From NCBI GenBank assembly GCA_007121115.1, contig SKMI01000035.1, forward strand, positions 1-17,332: a stretch of 17,332 nucleotides of DNA. Direction: 5' to 3'. How positions within the stretch are numbered: the first letter of the stretch is position 1; each line of letters starts with the position of its first letter. Origin of the DNA: Paracoccaceae bacterium. GTDB taxonomy: Bacteria > Pseudomonadota > Alphaproteobacteria > Rhodobacterales > Rhodobacteraceae. Under the pieces are notes generated by a model. That model searched no databases. It saw only the letters and a list, made by a program, of their open reading frames with translations, and had not been told where the DNA came from. A program made the position numbers and the translations under genes. This document shows positions 1-7,570 of this stretch, piece by piece.

Positions 1-441
1 CACCGGGTGGGGGCCTTGGTGACGAGTCCGGCACGGTTGGCGCAGGCAGAGAAGTTCCTGGACTGCGTGGCGATCTGCCCGACGGGTCTGGGACAAAGGG
101 CGGCGCTCTGGGGGCTGGCGCATCTGGGCGACTGGCTGGCGGGGGAGCGGGCGGAAATCCTGGCGCGGCGGGCGGCCATCGACGCGGCGCTCGGCGGCCT
201 GAAGGGCTGGGCGCTCGACGGGTCGGGGGCCTATTTCGCCTGGGTGCGGCATCCGTTCGACATGCCCTCGGACATGCTGGCGCAGCGGCTGGTGCGCGAG
301 GCGAGCGTGCTGGTGCTGCCGGGGACCATGTTCATGCCGCGGGCCGAGGACGGTGCGCGGCATTTGCGGATCGCCTTTGCAAATGCCGATGCGGCGGGGA
401 TTGCCGAACTGGCGGAACGGCTGGCGACGTTCCGGCCCTGA
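1..441 (+). CDS. PLP-dependent class I/II aminotransferase, C-terminal part (5' end outside window)
   Basis: The reading frame is open from the first base, starting HRVGALV, and ends at TGA 439-441, so this is the C-terminal 146 residues of a longer protein. The segment looks like the small domain of a fold-type I aminotransferase. An HRVGA-like stretch normally lies a few residues after the PLP-binding lysine, which would therefore be just outside the window. Near the end, 'LPGTMFMPRAEDGARHLRIAFAN' has the pattern expected around the conserved substrate-carboxylate arginine (the R of HLRIAFAN). Such enzymes transfer an amino group between an amino acid and a 2-oxo acid in the cytosol; the substrate cannot be told from this fragment. 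It converges with the minus-strand gap block, 96 bases away. The family call is fairly sure, the specific enzyme unknown. Confidence 0.8.
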   Translation, partial: HRVGALVTSPARLAQAEKFLDCVAICPTGLGQRAALWGLAHLGDWLAGERAEILARRAAIDAALGGLKGWALDGSGAYFAWVRHPFDMPSDMLAQRLVREASVLVLPGTMFMPRAEDGARHLRIAFANADAAGIAELAERLATFRP

Positions 442-458
442 GCGATTTCTCAAATTGA

Positions 459-475
459 GCGCGCGTGCCGCGCGC
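459..475. terminator. GC hairpin between convergent genes, possible weak terminator
   Basis: A perfect 7-bp stem (GCGCGCG / CGCGCGC) with a 3-base loop lies 17 bases after the aminotransferase stop and also downstream of the minus-strand microprotein gene. No clear T-run follows on either strand, so termination is only suggested by position between convergent genes. Confidence 0.3.
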
Positions 476-537
476 ACGACATGCGCCGCGCCCGCCGCGT
501 TGCGGCAGTCACGGCGGTGGGTGCCCGGTCGCGCGCG

Positions 538-678
538 TCAGCGCCAGATGGCGAGGTTTTCCAGAAGGATGACGAAGCGCCGGGCGACGAACAACGTCCC
601 GCCCCATCCGAAGGCCAGATCGGCGGCGACAAGCCCGGCCACCACCACGGCGATTCCGGCGGCGATGGTGTTGGTCAT
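538..678 (-). CDS. 46-residue membrane microprotein downstream of gap
   Basis: A 46-residue open frame starts at ATG 676-678 (MTNTIAAGIAVVVAGLVAAD...) and stops at 538-540. Residues about 4-34 form one long hydrophobic stretch, and the tail is amphipathic with basic residues (VARRFVILLENLAIWR), ending in Trp-Arg. This is the shape of a single-helix inner-membrane microprotein. It begins 52 bases after the gap stop on the same strand, so it is probably cotranscribed with gap. From memory, short proteins of this type with an aromatic-basic end occur next to gap genes in Rhodobacterales, but no function is known to me. The start is supported by a G-rich stretch just upstream. It is easily missed because of its size. 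Confidence 0.7.
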   Translation of the reverse strand: MTNTIAAGIAVVVAGLVAADLAFGWGGTLFVARRFVILLENLAIWR

Positions 679-730
679 GGTGTCGCGCCCCCCGCGCCCC
701 CGCCCCCTGCGCCGGGGCTGGCCCGGTGCG

Positions 731-1735
731 TCAGTGCATGAGCCGTCCCATTGCCGCCGCGACATCGGCCATGCGGCAGGAAAAGCCCCATTCGTTGTCA
801 TACCATGCCAGAACGCGCACCGTGCGCCCACCCACGACCTTGGTCTGGTCGGGGGCAAAGATCGACGAATGCGTGGTGTGGTTGAAATCGATGGAGACCT
901 TGGGCTCGGGGTCATACGCCAGCACCGCGCCCATGGCCCCGGCGGCGGCCTCGCGGACCACTTCGTTCACATCGTCCACGGTGACGGTTTTCGATGCCTG
1001 AAACGTCAGGTCCACGGCGCTCACGTTCGGGGTGGGCACGCGCAGGGCGGTGCCGTCAAGCTTGCCCGCCAGTTCCGGGAGCACTGCGCCCAGTGCCTTG
1101 GCGGCGCCGGTGGAGGTGGGGATCATCGCCATGGCCGCGGCGCGGGCGCGGTAAAGGTCCGTGTGGCGCCGGTCCAGCGTCGGCTGGTCGCCGGTGTAGC
1201 TGTGAATGGTCGTCATGATGCCCGAATCGATGCCGATGGCATCGTTGAGCACCTTGGCCAGCGGGGCGAGGCAGTTCGTGGTGCAGGAGCCGTTGGAGAC
1301 CACGTGATCCCCGGTCGTCAGCGCCCGGTGGTTCACGCCATAGACGATGGTCCGGTCGGCGCCCTTGGCCGGGGCCGAAACCAGCACGCGCTGCGCGCCC
1401 CGGCCCAGGTGCACGGCGGCCTTGTCGCGGGCGTTGAACTTGCCGGTGCATTCCAGCACCACGTCCACGCCATCCCAGTCCAGCTCGCTCGGATCGTAGG
1501 TGGACATCACCTTGATCGGACCACGGCCCAGGTCGATGCTGTCGCCCTGCACCCGCACGGTCCCGGGGAAGCGGCCATGGACCGAATCGTATTTCAGCAG
1601 ATGGGCGTTGGTCTCGATCGGGCCGGTGGCGTTGATGCGCACCACCTCGACATCGTTGCGCGCGCTTTCGGCGATATGGGCCAGTGTGCAGCGCCCGATC
1701 CGCCCAAACCCGTTGATCCCGATGGTGATGGTCAT
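731..1735 (-). CDS. gap: Type I glyceraldehyde-3-phosphate dehydrogenase
   Basis: The enzyme catalyses the reversible oxidation and phosphorylation of glyceraldehyde 3-phosphate to 1,3-bisphosphoglycerate in glycolysis/gluconeogenesis, in the cytosol. The 334-residue product has the usual family length. The nucleotide-binding INGFGRIGR is at residues 7-15, the active-site SNGSCTTNC at 147-155 (catalytic Cys151), and the base histidine in TTIHSY (His178). ATG 1733-1735 is preferred over an in-frame ATG 36 bases upstream, because AGAAGGGGG sits just before it and the protein then begins right at the dinucleotide fold. Odd point: the Asp that usually selects NAD (Asp34 in E. coli GapA, IND) is Ala36 here (INA), and the stretch equivalent to Leu-Pro of NAD-type enzymes is Arg189-Arg190. 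This hints at relaxed or NADP-linked cofactor use. A LacI-like operator region lies upstream. Confidence 0.95.
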   Translation of the reverse strand: MTITIGINGFGRIGRCTLAHIAESARNDVEVVRINATGPIETNAHLLKYDSVHGRFPGTVRVQGDSIDLGRGPIKVMSTYDPSELDWDGVDVVLECTGKFNARDKAAVHLGRGAQRVLVSAPAKGADRTIVYGVNHRALTTGDHVVSNGSCTTNCLAPLAKVLNDAIGIDSGIMTTIHSYTGDQPTLDRRHTDLYRARAAAMAMIPTSTGAAKALGAVLPELAGKLDGTALRVPTPNVSAVDLTFQASKTVTVDDVNEVVREAAAGAMGAVLAYDPEPKVSIDFNHTTHSSIFAPDQTKVVGGRTVRVLAWYDNEWGFSCRMADVAAAMGRLMH

Positions 1736-1827
1736 GTCGGCCCCCTTCTGCGTATCCCGGACAGTTGCCACGTTGCAATCCGTATACGCAGGGATACCGG
1801 GGCGAGGAAGACCAAAACCCTTTTTCC

Positions 1828-1874
1828 CGCAGTGCGTTAGCGCAATCTTTTCCTGTCAGCGCTAACGCACTGCG
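1828..1874. promoter_or_regulatory. 16-bp perfect inverted repeat upstream of gap; two LacI-type operator-like sites
   Basis: CGCAGTGCGTTAGCGC (1828-1843) and its exact reverse complement (1859-1874) flank a 15-base spacer. Two overlapping 12-mers resemble the palindrome GTTAGCGCTAAC: 1836-1847 (two mismatches) and 1855-1866 (one mismatch), with centres 19 bp apart. Palindromes centred on AGCGCT are typical LacI-family operators. The pair lies about 100-125 bases upstream of the gap start codon, downstream of the DUF4168 gene on the same strand. No T-run follows on either strand, so a terminator is less likely. Regulators of central carbon metabolism of the LacI family (PckR in Sinorhizobium, CceR in Rhodobacter) are natural candidates, but this is inference. 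Confidence 0.6.
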
Positions 1875-1915
1875 CGTGTGCATTGAACTCTGGCAGCACC
1901 ACGCTGTGGTCAGGC

Positions 1916-1946
1916 GGATACGCGCCGCGGGCTGCGGCGCGTATCC
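1916..1946 (-). terminator. Strong hairpin after the DUF4168-like gene
   Basis: A perfect 13-bp stem (GGATACGCGCCGC, 1916-1928, with its complement at 1934-1946) and a 5-base loop lie 11 bases past the stop of the minus-strand gene ending at 1957. There is no T-run after it, so it may act as an mRNA 3'-end stabiliser or a weak or Rho-assisted terminator that separates that gene from gap. Confidence 0.5.
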
Positions 1947-1956
1947 GGTGCGGCGC

Positions 1957-2343
1957 TCAGTCGGCTTCGTGCAGTTCGGCGAAGCGCGCGTTCAGCATCT
2001 CATTAAGGGCCGGGTCGGCGGCGGCGGCATCGCCGATGGCGATGTATTCGTCCACGGTGATGCCCGGGGTCTCTTCCACCGCGGCGAGAATCGCCGTGTT
2101 GGCATCTTCGATGATCTGATTCTGCTCGGCTTCGGACTCGGCGGTCTCGAGGTTTTGCAGATAGGCGTCGCGGACATCGGCCACGGCCATGGCCGCGTCG
2201 ATGAACGCATCGAGTTTCTCTTCCTGCTCGATCAACTCCGCGCCCGGGACCTCGGTCTGCGCAAGCGTTGCCGTGGCGCCGAGCCCGCCGAAGGCCATGC
2301 CGATGGCGAGAGCGGCGGGGGCGAGGGTGCGTTGGAATACCAT
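1957..2343 (-). CDS. Exported DUF4168-like protein
   Basis: This is a 128-residue protein. Residues 1-29 form a signal peptide (hydrophobic run then ATLAQTE), so it is probably periplasmic. The mature part is highly acidic and helical. It contains the sequence ITVDEYIAIGDAAAADPALNEML near the C-terminus, which fits the DUF4168 pattern of a helical pair ending in '(S/T)V-E-Y--I---A--DP-L'. The biochemical role of the family is unknown. AGGAG lies 6 bases before ATG 2341-2343, which supports the start. It is divergent from the membrane-protein gene at 2564 and followed by a strong hairpin, so it probably forms its own transcript. The family assignment is from pattern recall only. Confidence 0.75.
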   Translation of the reverse strand: MVFQRTLAPAALAIGMAFGGLGATATLAQTEVPGAELIEQEEKLDAFIDAAMAVADVRDAYLQNLETAESEAEQNQIIEDANTAILAAVEETPGITVDEYIAIGDAAAADPALNEMLNARFAELHEAD

Positions 2344-2563
2344 GAAGAACTCCTGTTCATTGCGGTTTCGCAGTGTTTGCCTGCAGCCTCGGACCTAGTG
2401 GCCATGGCTTTCGGGCGCAAATCGCTCGGCATTTTCTTGCTTGTTGGCCGCTGATCCCCGCTATGGGGCACGGATGCCGGACAAACTGGCCCTTCGCGCG
2501 GGTGAATACTGGACAGTCGCAGCCGTGCAGGGCAGTCTGAAGCAAAACGGTTCGGAGACTGCC

Positions 2564-2998
2564 ATGAAGCCTGCCACGCCCCGTTCGCCCCTGCTGGTTC
2601 TGATGTCCCTTCTGGCGCTTGTCTGGTACGGAGCGCTTGCGCTCGATTATCTGGCGGCGCGCTTAGATGGGCTCGATGCCCTGCCCTTGCCCGCCGGGAT
2701 CGGGGGGACGCCCGAGACGATGCCGCTCTGGGCGGCCGTGGCCACCGGCGTGGCGATATGGCTGGGCCTGTTCGCGGCCTTCCTCCTGCTGCTGCGAGAC
2801 AGCATGGCGGTGTTGTGTTTCGCCTTCACGTTGATCGCGGCGGCGCTGCAGGGTATCTGGTTGGTGCAGTTTTCCATGGCCGGGCCGCAGTCGTTTCTGG
2901 GCATCCCGTCAGAGCAGATGTTGGGCGCGCAACTGCTGGTGCCGCTGGTGCTGTGGGTCTATGCCCGCAGTCTCAAGCAGCGCGGGGCGCTGGCCTGA
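2564..2998 (+). CDS. Small integral membrane protein, about four helices
   Basis: The predicted protein is 144 residues from ATG 2564 (MKPATPRSPLLVLMSLL...). The frame is open further upstream to 2441, but the upstream residues are not membrane-like and a GGAG lies close to 2564, so the inner ATG is preferred. Hydrophobic segments fall at about residues 9-30, 54-76, 80-102 and 116-135, and the C-terminus ends in a basic cytosolic tail (YARSLKQRGALA). No catalytic motif is visible and I do not recognise a named family. It stands 112 bases before the cysteine synthase gene on the same strand and is divergent from the DUF4168-like gene. Confidence 0.7.
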   Translation: MKPATPRSPLLVLMSLLALVWYGALALDYLAARLDGLDALPLPAGIGGTPETMPLWAAVATGVAIWLGLFAAFLLLLRDSMAVLCFAFTLIAAALQGIWLVQFSMAGPQSFLGIPSEQMLGAQLLVPLVLWVYARSLKQRGALA

Positions 2999-3055
2999 GG
3001 TCGGGCGCGCGCCTGCTGTCGCAATAGCGTGATGATGGTGCTTTGCGGGCGTGAC

Positions 3056-3084
3056 TTGCGTTTCGCCGCGCGCATCCCGATTAT
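3056..3084 (+). promoter_or_regulatory. Possible sigma-70 type promoter for the cysteine synthase gene
   Basis: TTGCGT (3056-3061), a 17-base spacer and GATTAT (3079-3084) give a plausible -35/-10 pair, 26 bases before ATG 3111. The match is only moderate and made by eye. Confidence 0.3.
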
Positions 3085-3110
3085 GCGACCGTTTTAACAG
3101 CGGAGCTATC

Positions 3111-4145
3111 ATGACCATTCGCGCAAACCTTGCCGATGCGGTCGGCAACACCCCCCTGATCCGTCTGACCCGCGCGAGCGAAGCGACGGGGTGCGAGATC
3201 CTGGGCAAGGCCGAGTTCCTGAACCCCGGCCAGTCGGTCAAGGATCGCGCCGCGCTCTGGATCATCCGCGATGCGGTGGCGCGCGGGGCACTGGAACCTG
3301 GCGGCACCATCGTCGAGGGCACCGCCGGAAACACCGGTATCGGGCTGGCGTTGGTCGGCGCCTCCATGGGGTTCCGGACGGTGATCGTGATCCCGGAAAC
3401 CCAGAGTCAGGAAAAAAAGGACATGCTGCGCCTGGCGGGCGCCGAACTGGTCGAGGTGCCGGCGGTGCCCTATCGCAACCCCAACAACTACGTCCGCTAT
3501 TCCGGCCGGCTGGCCGCGGAACTGGCGCGGACCGAGCCAGCGGGCGCGATCTGGGCCAACCAGTTCGACAATGTGGCCAACCGGCAGGCGCATGTCGACA
3601 GCACCGGCCCCGAGATCTGGGAACAGACCGGCGGCAAGGTGGATGGATTCATCTGCGCCGTGGGGTCGGGCGGCACGCTGGCGGGGGTGGCGGAGGCGCT
3701 CCAGCCAAAGGGCGTCAAGATGGGTCTTGCCGATCCCGAGGGCGCGGCGCTCTACAGCTTCTACACCACCGGCGAATTCAAGGCCGAAGGCTCCAGCATC
3801 ACCGAAGGGATCGGGCAGGGGCGGGTGACGGCCAACCTGGAAGGGTTCACCCCCGATTTCTGCGCCCGCATCCCGGATGCCGAGGCGCTGCCCGTCGTCT
3901 TCGACCTCCTGGAACACGAAGGGCTGTGCCTGGGCGGTTCGTCCGGGATCAACGTGGCCGGCGCCATCCGCATGGCGCGGGAAATGGGACCGGGGCACAC
4001 CATCGTCACGATCCTGTGCGATTACGGCAACCGCTATCAATCGAAGCTGTTCAATCCCGCTTTCCTGCGCGACAAGGGACTGCCGGTTCCCCGCTGGATG
4101 GAGCGCGCACCGCGGTCGCTGCCCGATGTCATGCAGGACGCATGA
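3111..4145 (+). CDS. cysK: Cysteine synthase A-type PLP enzyme (O-acetylserine sulfhydrylase family)
   Basis: The enzyme is expected to make L-cysteine from O-acetylserine and sulfide in the cytosol. The 344-residue protein has family features in order: GNTPLIRL at residues 12-19, the PLP-lysine motif NPGQSVKDRAA (Lys44), substrate-loop TAGNTGIG at 71-78, the glycine loop VGSGGTLAG, and GGSSGINVAG near the C-terminus. The start at 3111 is chosen because the family N-terminus begins there and GGAG precedes it; an upstream in-frame ATG at 3051 adds 20 residues that do not look conserved. Unlike the classical TSGNTG loop, this one has Ala in place of Ser, and the protein is about 20-30 residues longer than E. 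coli CysK. It belongs to a longer alphaproteobacterial subgroup, so the exact sulfur donor or acceptor is less certain. The mechanosensitive channel gene follows 79 bases on. Confidence 0.85.
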   Translation: MTIRANLADAVGNTPLIRLTRASEATGCEILGKAEFLNPGQSVKDRAALWIIRDAVARGALEPGGTIVEGTAGNTGIGLALVGASMGFRTVIVIPETQSQEKKDMLRLAGAELVEVPAVPYRNPNNYVRYSGRLAAELARTEPAGAIWANQFDNVANRQAHVDSTGPEIWEQTGGKVDGFICAVGSGGTLAGVAEALQPKGVKMGLADPEGAALYSFYTTGEFKAEGSSITEGIGQGRVTANLEGFTPDFCARIPDAEALPVVFDLLEHEGLCLGGSSGINVAGAIRMAREMGPGHTIVTILCDYGNRYQSKLFNPAFLRDKGLPVPRWMERAPRSLPDVMQDA

Positions 4146-4224
4146 CCGGCGCAGGATCGCAGGGGGGCCCCGGCGCCGCCGAACCTGACGGTTTCGCTGA
4201 AATGACATAACCCCGAGGTCAGCC

Positions 4225-6816
4225 GTGCGCATGCGCTTGCCACCCGAGTTGTTCCGACTTGCCCTGATCCGGTTTACACTCCTTGTTGGCGCCGCGCTGG
4301 CCGTCGCGGTAGCCCCGACCGCCGCGCAAGACCTCCAGGAACAGCGCGTCAACAGCGAAGCCACCGCCGCCGAAGGCCCCGACCTCGAAGCGTGGGAGGC
4401 GCTTGCCACACGGGCCGAGGACGCGCTCGCCGAGCAGGCCCCCAGCGAGTCCCTGATCGAGCTTCGTGGCCTGTTGGTGGAGAAGCGCTCGCAGTTCCTC
4501 ACCGTGCAGGACGCCAACCGCGAGCGCGTCGCCGCGCTGCGCCGCCAGGTCGAGGCGCTGGGCCCCCCGCCCGAGGAAGGCGAGACCGAGGCCCCCGAGA
4601 TCGCCGAGCGCCGCGCCGCGCTGACCGAACAGCTTACCCGCGCGCAGGCGCCCGTTCTGACCGCCGAAGAGGCGTTCCGCCGTGCGGACGGGCTGATCCG
4701 CTCCATCGACCGCATCTTGCGCGAACGCGATGCCGATGCGCTGCTGACGCTCTGGCCGTCACCGGTGAACCCGGCCAACTGGCTGGCGGGCGCCGATGCG
4801 CTGGTGCGCACCGCACAATCCGGCATCGAGGAAGTGCTGCGCAATCTGGCCAATCCGGTCCGACAGGCCGAGTTGCGCGCCAATCTGGTGCTGGTCTTCG
4901 GCGCGCTGGTGCTGGCGGGGCTCCTGATGCTGCGCGGCTATCGCTGGACGCAGGATCTGACGATCCGGCTGCAGGATGGCGCGCGCAGCAAGCGCGGGCG
5001 GCAGGCGATGACGCTTCTGACCTCGCTGTCGCAGATCGCCGTGCCGCTGACGGGGGTGTTCCTCTTCACCTTTGCCATCGAGGCGACGTCGCTGCCCGGT
5101 CCGACCGGCTCGGACGCGCTGTCCGGGATCCTGCTGGCCGGGATGGCCTATCTGGGCGCGCGCTGGCTGGGCGCCCAGATCTTCACCCATTCCGAAAACG
5201 CCTACACGCCGCTGCGCCTGCCCCGCGAACGTCGGCGCGAAGGGCGGCTGATGGCCGCCCTGACCGGGGTACTGCTGGGGGTTCAGGCGTTCTTCGAAAC
5301 CTTGGTGGAGCCGCGCCTGACCTCCGAAGCCGCCTATGCCGTGCTGGCCTTTCCGGTGATGGTGCTGGCCGGGGTGGTGCTGTTCCGGATCGGGCAACTG
5401 CTGCTCCACCACGCCCGGCCGGTGCAGGCGGATGCCTCCGGCGACGCGACCGCCACGGCGAAACCGGCCGATACTGGCGCCGACACTGACGCCGAGCCCG
5501 ATTTCTTCGACCGGCTGGTGCGGATCGTCGGGCGCGTCTGCATGGTACTGGGGCTGGGCGCACCGATCCTCGCTGCCGTGGGCTATGTCCAGGCCGCGCA
5601 GGCGCTGCTCTTCCCGGCCATCGGCTCGCTGGGGCTGCTGGGTCTGCTGGTGCTGCTGCAGGGGCTGGTCAAGGATGTCTATGCCGTGGTCGTGCGTAGC
5701 GGCAGCGCCGAGACCGAGGCACTGATCCCGGCGCTGATCGGCTTTGGTCTGGCGCTCCTGTCGGTGCCGGTCTTCGCGTTGATCTGGGGGGTCCGAACCT
5801 CGGAACTGCTGGAAATCTGGCAGGCCACGCGCGAGGGTTTCACCATCGGCGAGACCCGCGTGTCGCCCACCAACCTTCTGTCCTTCATCGTCGTCTTTGC
5901 CATCGGCTACACGGTGGTGCGCGTGATTCAGGGCGCTCTGGGCACCACGGTGCTGCCCAAGACCTCGCTCGACCGGGGCGGGCAGAAGGCGATCGTTTCG
6001 GGCTTCGGCTATGTCGGCATCTTCCTGGCCGCGGTCATCGCCTTCTCCACCGCCGGCATTGACCTGTCGGCGCTGGCGCTGGTGGCGGGCGCGCTGTCGG
6101 TGGGGATCGGCTTCGGTCTGCAGAACGTGGTGTCCAACTTCATCTCGGGCATCATCCTGCTGGTCGAACGCCCCATTGCCGAAGGCGACTGGATCGAGGT
6201 CGGCGGCACCATGGGGATCGTGCGCTCGATCTCGGTGCGCTCCACGGTGATCGAAACCTTCGACAAGACCGATGTGATCGTTCCCAACGCCGATCTGATC
6301 TCCACCTCGGTCACCAACTGGACGCACTACAACAACACGGGCCGACTGATCATGAAGGTCGGGGTCAGCTATGCCGCCGACACCCGCGTGGTGGAGCGCA
6401 TCCTGCGCGAGGTGGCCGAGGCACAGCCGCTGGTGGCGCTGAATCCGGCGCCTTCGGTGGTGTTCATGGGGTTCGGTGATGACGCGCTGGAATTCGAGGT
6501 GCGGTGCATTCTGCGGGACGTGAATTTCATCATGAAGGTTCGGTCGGACATGAACCACGAGATCATCCGCCGCTTCCGCGAGGCCGGGATCGAGATCCCC
6601 TTCGCCCAGCGCGACATCTGGCTGCGTAACCCCGAGGCGCTGCCCGGCGGGCGGCCTGCTCCGGAACACGCCCCGGAGCCTGCCAGCGAACCCCGTGTTC
6701 AACCCGCACCGCCCGCAGGCCGCAAGGGGCGCCCACCGCGCACGGGCGATCCGGTCCCCGAAACCGCCCGCCCCGATTTCGATGACATGAGCGACCCGGA
6801 GGGTAGCGACCGATGA
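4225..6816 (+). CDS. Large MscS-family mechanosensitive channel with N-terminal DUF3772-type region
   Basis: An inner-membrane channel that opens under membrane tension during hypo-osmotic shock. The 863-residue protein starts with a signal peptide (about residues 1-35, ending APTAAQ). A periplasmic coiled-coil region (about 50-170, rich in Glu/Arg/Ala) is of the DUF3772 type. About ten membrane helices follow between residues 215 and 640. The pore helix and beta domain of MscS are clear: ALVAGALSVGIGFGLQNVVSNFISGIILL (about 618-646), then ERPIAEGDWIEVGG, and FDKTDVIVPNADLIS at about 679-693. The C-terminal tail (about 805-863) is Pro/Glu/Arg-rich and probably cytosolic. GTG 4225 is chosen because GAGG is 6 bases before it; ATG 4231 is an alternative. 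The gene overlaps the editing-protein gene by 4 bases, implying translational coupling. Confidence 0.93.
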   Translation: MRMRLPPELFRLALIRFTLLVGAALAVAVAPTAAQDLQEQRVNSEATAAEGPDLEAWEALATRAEDALAEQAPSESLIELRGLLVEKRSQFLTVQDANRERVAALRRQVEALGPPPEEGETEAPEIAERRAALTEQLTRAQAPVLTAEEAFRRADGLIRSIDRILRERDADALLTLWPSPVNPANWLAGADALVRTAQSGIEEVLRNLANPVRQAELRANLVLVFGALVLAGLLMLRGYRWTQDLTIRLQDGARSKRGRQAMTLLTSLSQIAVPLTGVFLFTFAIEATSLPGPTGSDALSGILLAGMAYLGARWLGAQIFTHSENAYTPLRLPRERRREGRLMAALTGVLLGVQAFFETLVEPRLTSEAAYAVLAFPVMVLAGVVLFRIGQLLLHHARPVQADASGDATATAKPADTGADTDAEPDFFDRLVRIVGRVCMVLGLGAPILAAVGYVQAAQALLFPAIGSLGLLGLLVLLQGLVKDVYAVVVRSGSAETEALIPALIGFGLALLSVPVFALIWGVRTSELLEIWQATREGFTIGETRVSPTNLLSFIVVFAIGYTVVRVIQGALGTTVLPKTSLDRGGQKAIVSGFGYVGIFLAAVIAFSTAGIDLSALALVAGALSVGIGFGLQNVVSNFISGIILLVERPIAEGDWIEVGGTMGIVRSISVRSTVIETFDKTDVIVPNADLISTSVTNWTHYNNTGRLIMKVGVSYAADTRVVERILREVAEAQPLVALNPAPSVVFMGFGDDALEFEVRCILRDVNFIMKVRSDMNHEIIRRFREAGIEIPFAQRDIWLRNPEALPGGRPAPEHAPEPASEPRVQPAPPAGRKGRPPRTGDPVPETARPDFDDMSDPEGSDR

Positions 6817-7538
6817 GCACGTCGACCGAGCTTCTGTTCCGCGCCGACCCCTACGCCCGCGAGGCCGCGGCTTCGGTGATCGCCCAGGCCGAGGGCGGGC
6901 TGGTGCCGGACGCGAGCCTCTTCTACCCGGCCGGTGGTGGCCAGCCGGGCGACACCGGCACCCTGCGCTGGCTCGGGGGCGAGACGCGCATCATCGACAC
7001 GCGCAAGGGCGCGGATGGCGCCGTGGTGCTGATCGCCGCCGAAGGCGCCGCGCTGCCCGCGCCCGGCACGGCCATCACCCAGCATCTCGACTGGGAGCGC
7101 CGCCACCGGATCATGCGCGTGCACACGGCCCTGCACCTCTTGTCAGTGGTGATCCCGCTGCCCGTCACCGGCGGGCAGATTGGCCCGGACAAGGGGCGGC
7201 TGGATTTCGACATGCCCGAAGCGCCCGCCGACCGCGACGCGCTGGAACGCGCGTTGAACGATCTGGTGGCGCGCGACCTGCCGGTGACCGAGGACTGGAT
7301 CACCGATGCCGAGCTTGCCGCCAATCCCGGGCTGGTCAAGACCATGTCGGTGGCGCCGCCCATGGGCGCGGGCCGCGTGCGGCTGGTGCGCATCGGCACG
7401 GGGGCGGATCAGGTGGATCTGCAACCCTGCGGCGGCACCCATGTCGCCCGCACCGGCGAAATCGGCCCCCTGCGCTTCGGCAAGATCGAGAAAAAAGGCC
7501 GCCAGAACCGCCGCGTCTCCGTGCTTCTGGCCGCGTGA
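6813..7538 (+). CDS. Alanyl-tRNA editing protein, AlaX-type
   Basis: A free-standing homologue of the alanyl-tRNA synthetase editing domain, expected to hydrolyse Ser-tRNA(Ala) or Gly-tRNA(Ala) in the cytosol. The 241-residue protein carries the zinc-binding signature: HTALH (His104 and His108) and CGGTH (Cys206 and His210). The N-terminal segment has the FYPAGGGQPGDTG motif (residues 37-49), typical of the family and of the AlaRS editing core. The start ATG overlaps the TGA of the channel gene (ATGA at 6813-6816). The pairing of a channel with a tRNA-editing factor has no obvious functional logic and may just be gene order. It is followed by the double-hairpin element and faces the oxidoreductase gene. 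Confidence 0.93.
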   Translation: MSTSTELLFRADPYAREAAASVIAQAEGGLVPDASLFYPAGGGQPGDTGTLRWLGGETRIIDTRKGADGAVVLIAAEGAALPAPGTAITQHLDWERRHRIMRVHTALHLLSVVIPLPVTGGQIGPDKGRLDFDMPEAPADRDALERALNDLVARDLPVTEDWITDAELAANPGLVKTMSVAPPMGAGRVRLVRIGTGADQVDLQPCGGTHVARTGEIGPLRFGKIEKKGRQNRRVSVLLAA

Positions 7539-7570
7539 CCCCGCGCGCCCTCCGCGCACCTCGGTCCGCC

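Noticed and set aside
353..1840. Long plus-strand open frame antisense to gap
   Set aside because: It runs over gap with its clear catalytic motifs and has low-complexity His/Arg/Gly composition typical of an antisense frame in GC-rich DNA.
1828..1874. Reading the 16-bp inverted repeat as a Rho-independent terminator
   Set aside because: The 15-base loop is large, no T-run follows on either strand, and a separate strong hairpin already sits after the DUF4168-like gene.
3081..4883. 600-codon minus-strand open frame over the cysteine synthase gene and the start of the channel gene
   Set aside because: Ser/Arg/Ala-rich composition and no recognisable domain; both underlying plus-strand genes have unmistakable family motifs.
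4759..6702. 647-codon minus-strand open frame across the channel gene
   Set aside because: Gln/His/Asp-rich antisense product; the MscS pore motif is on the other strand.
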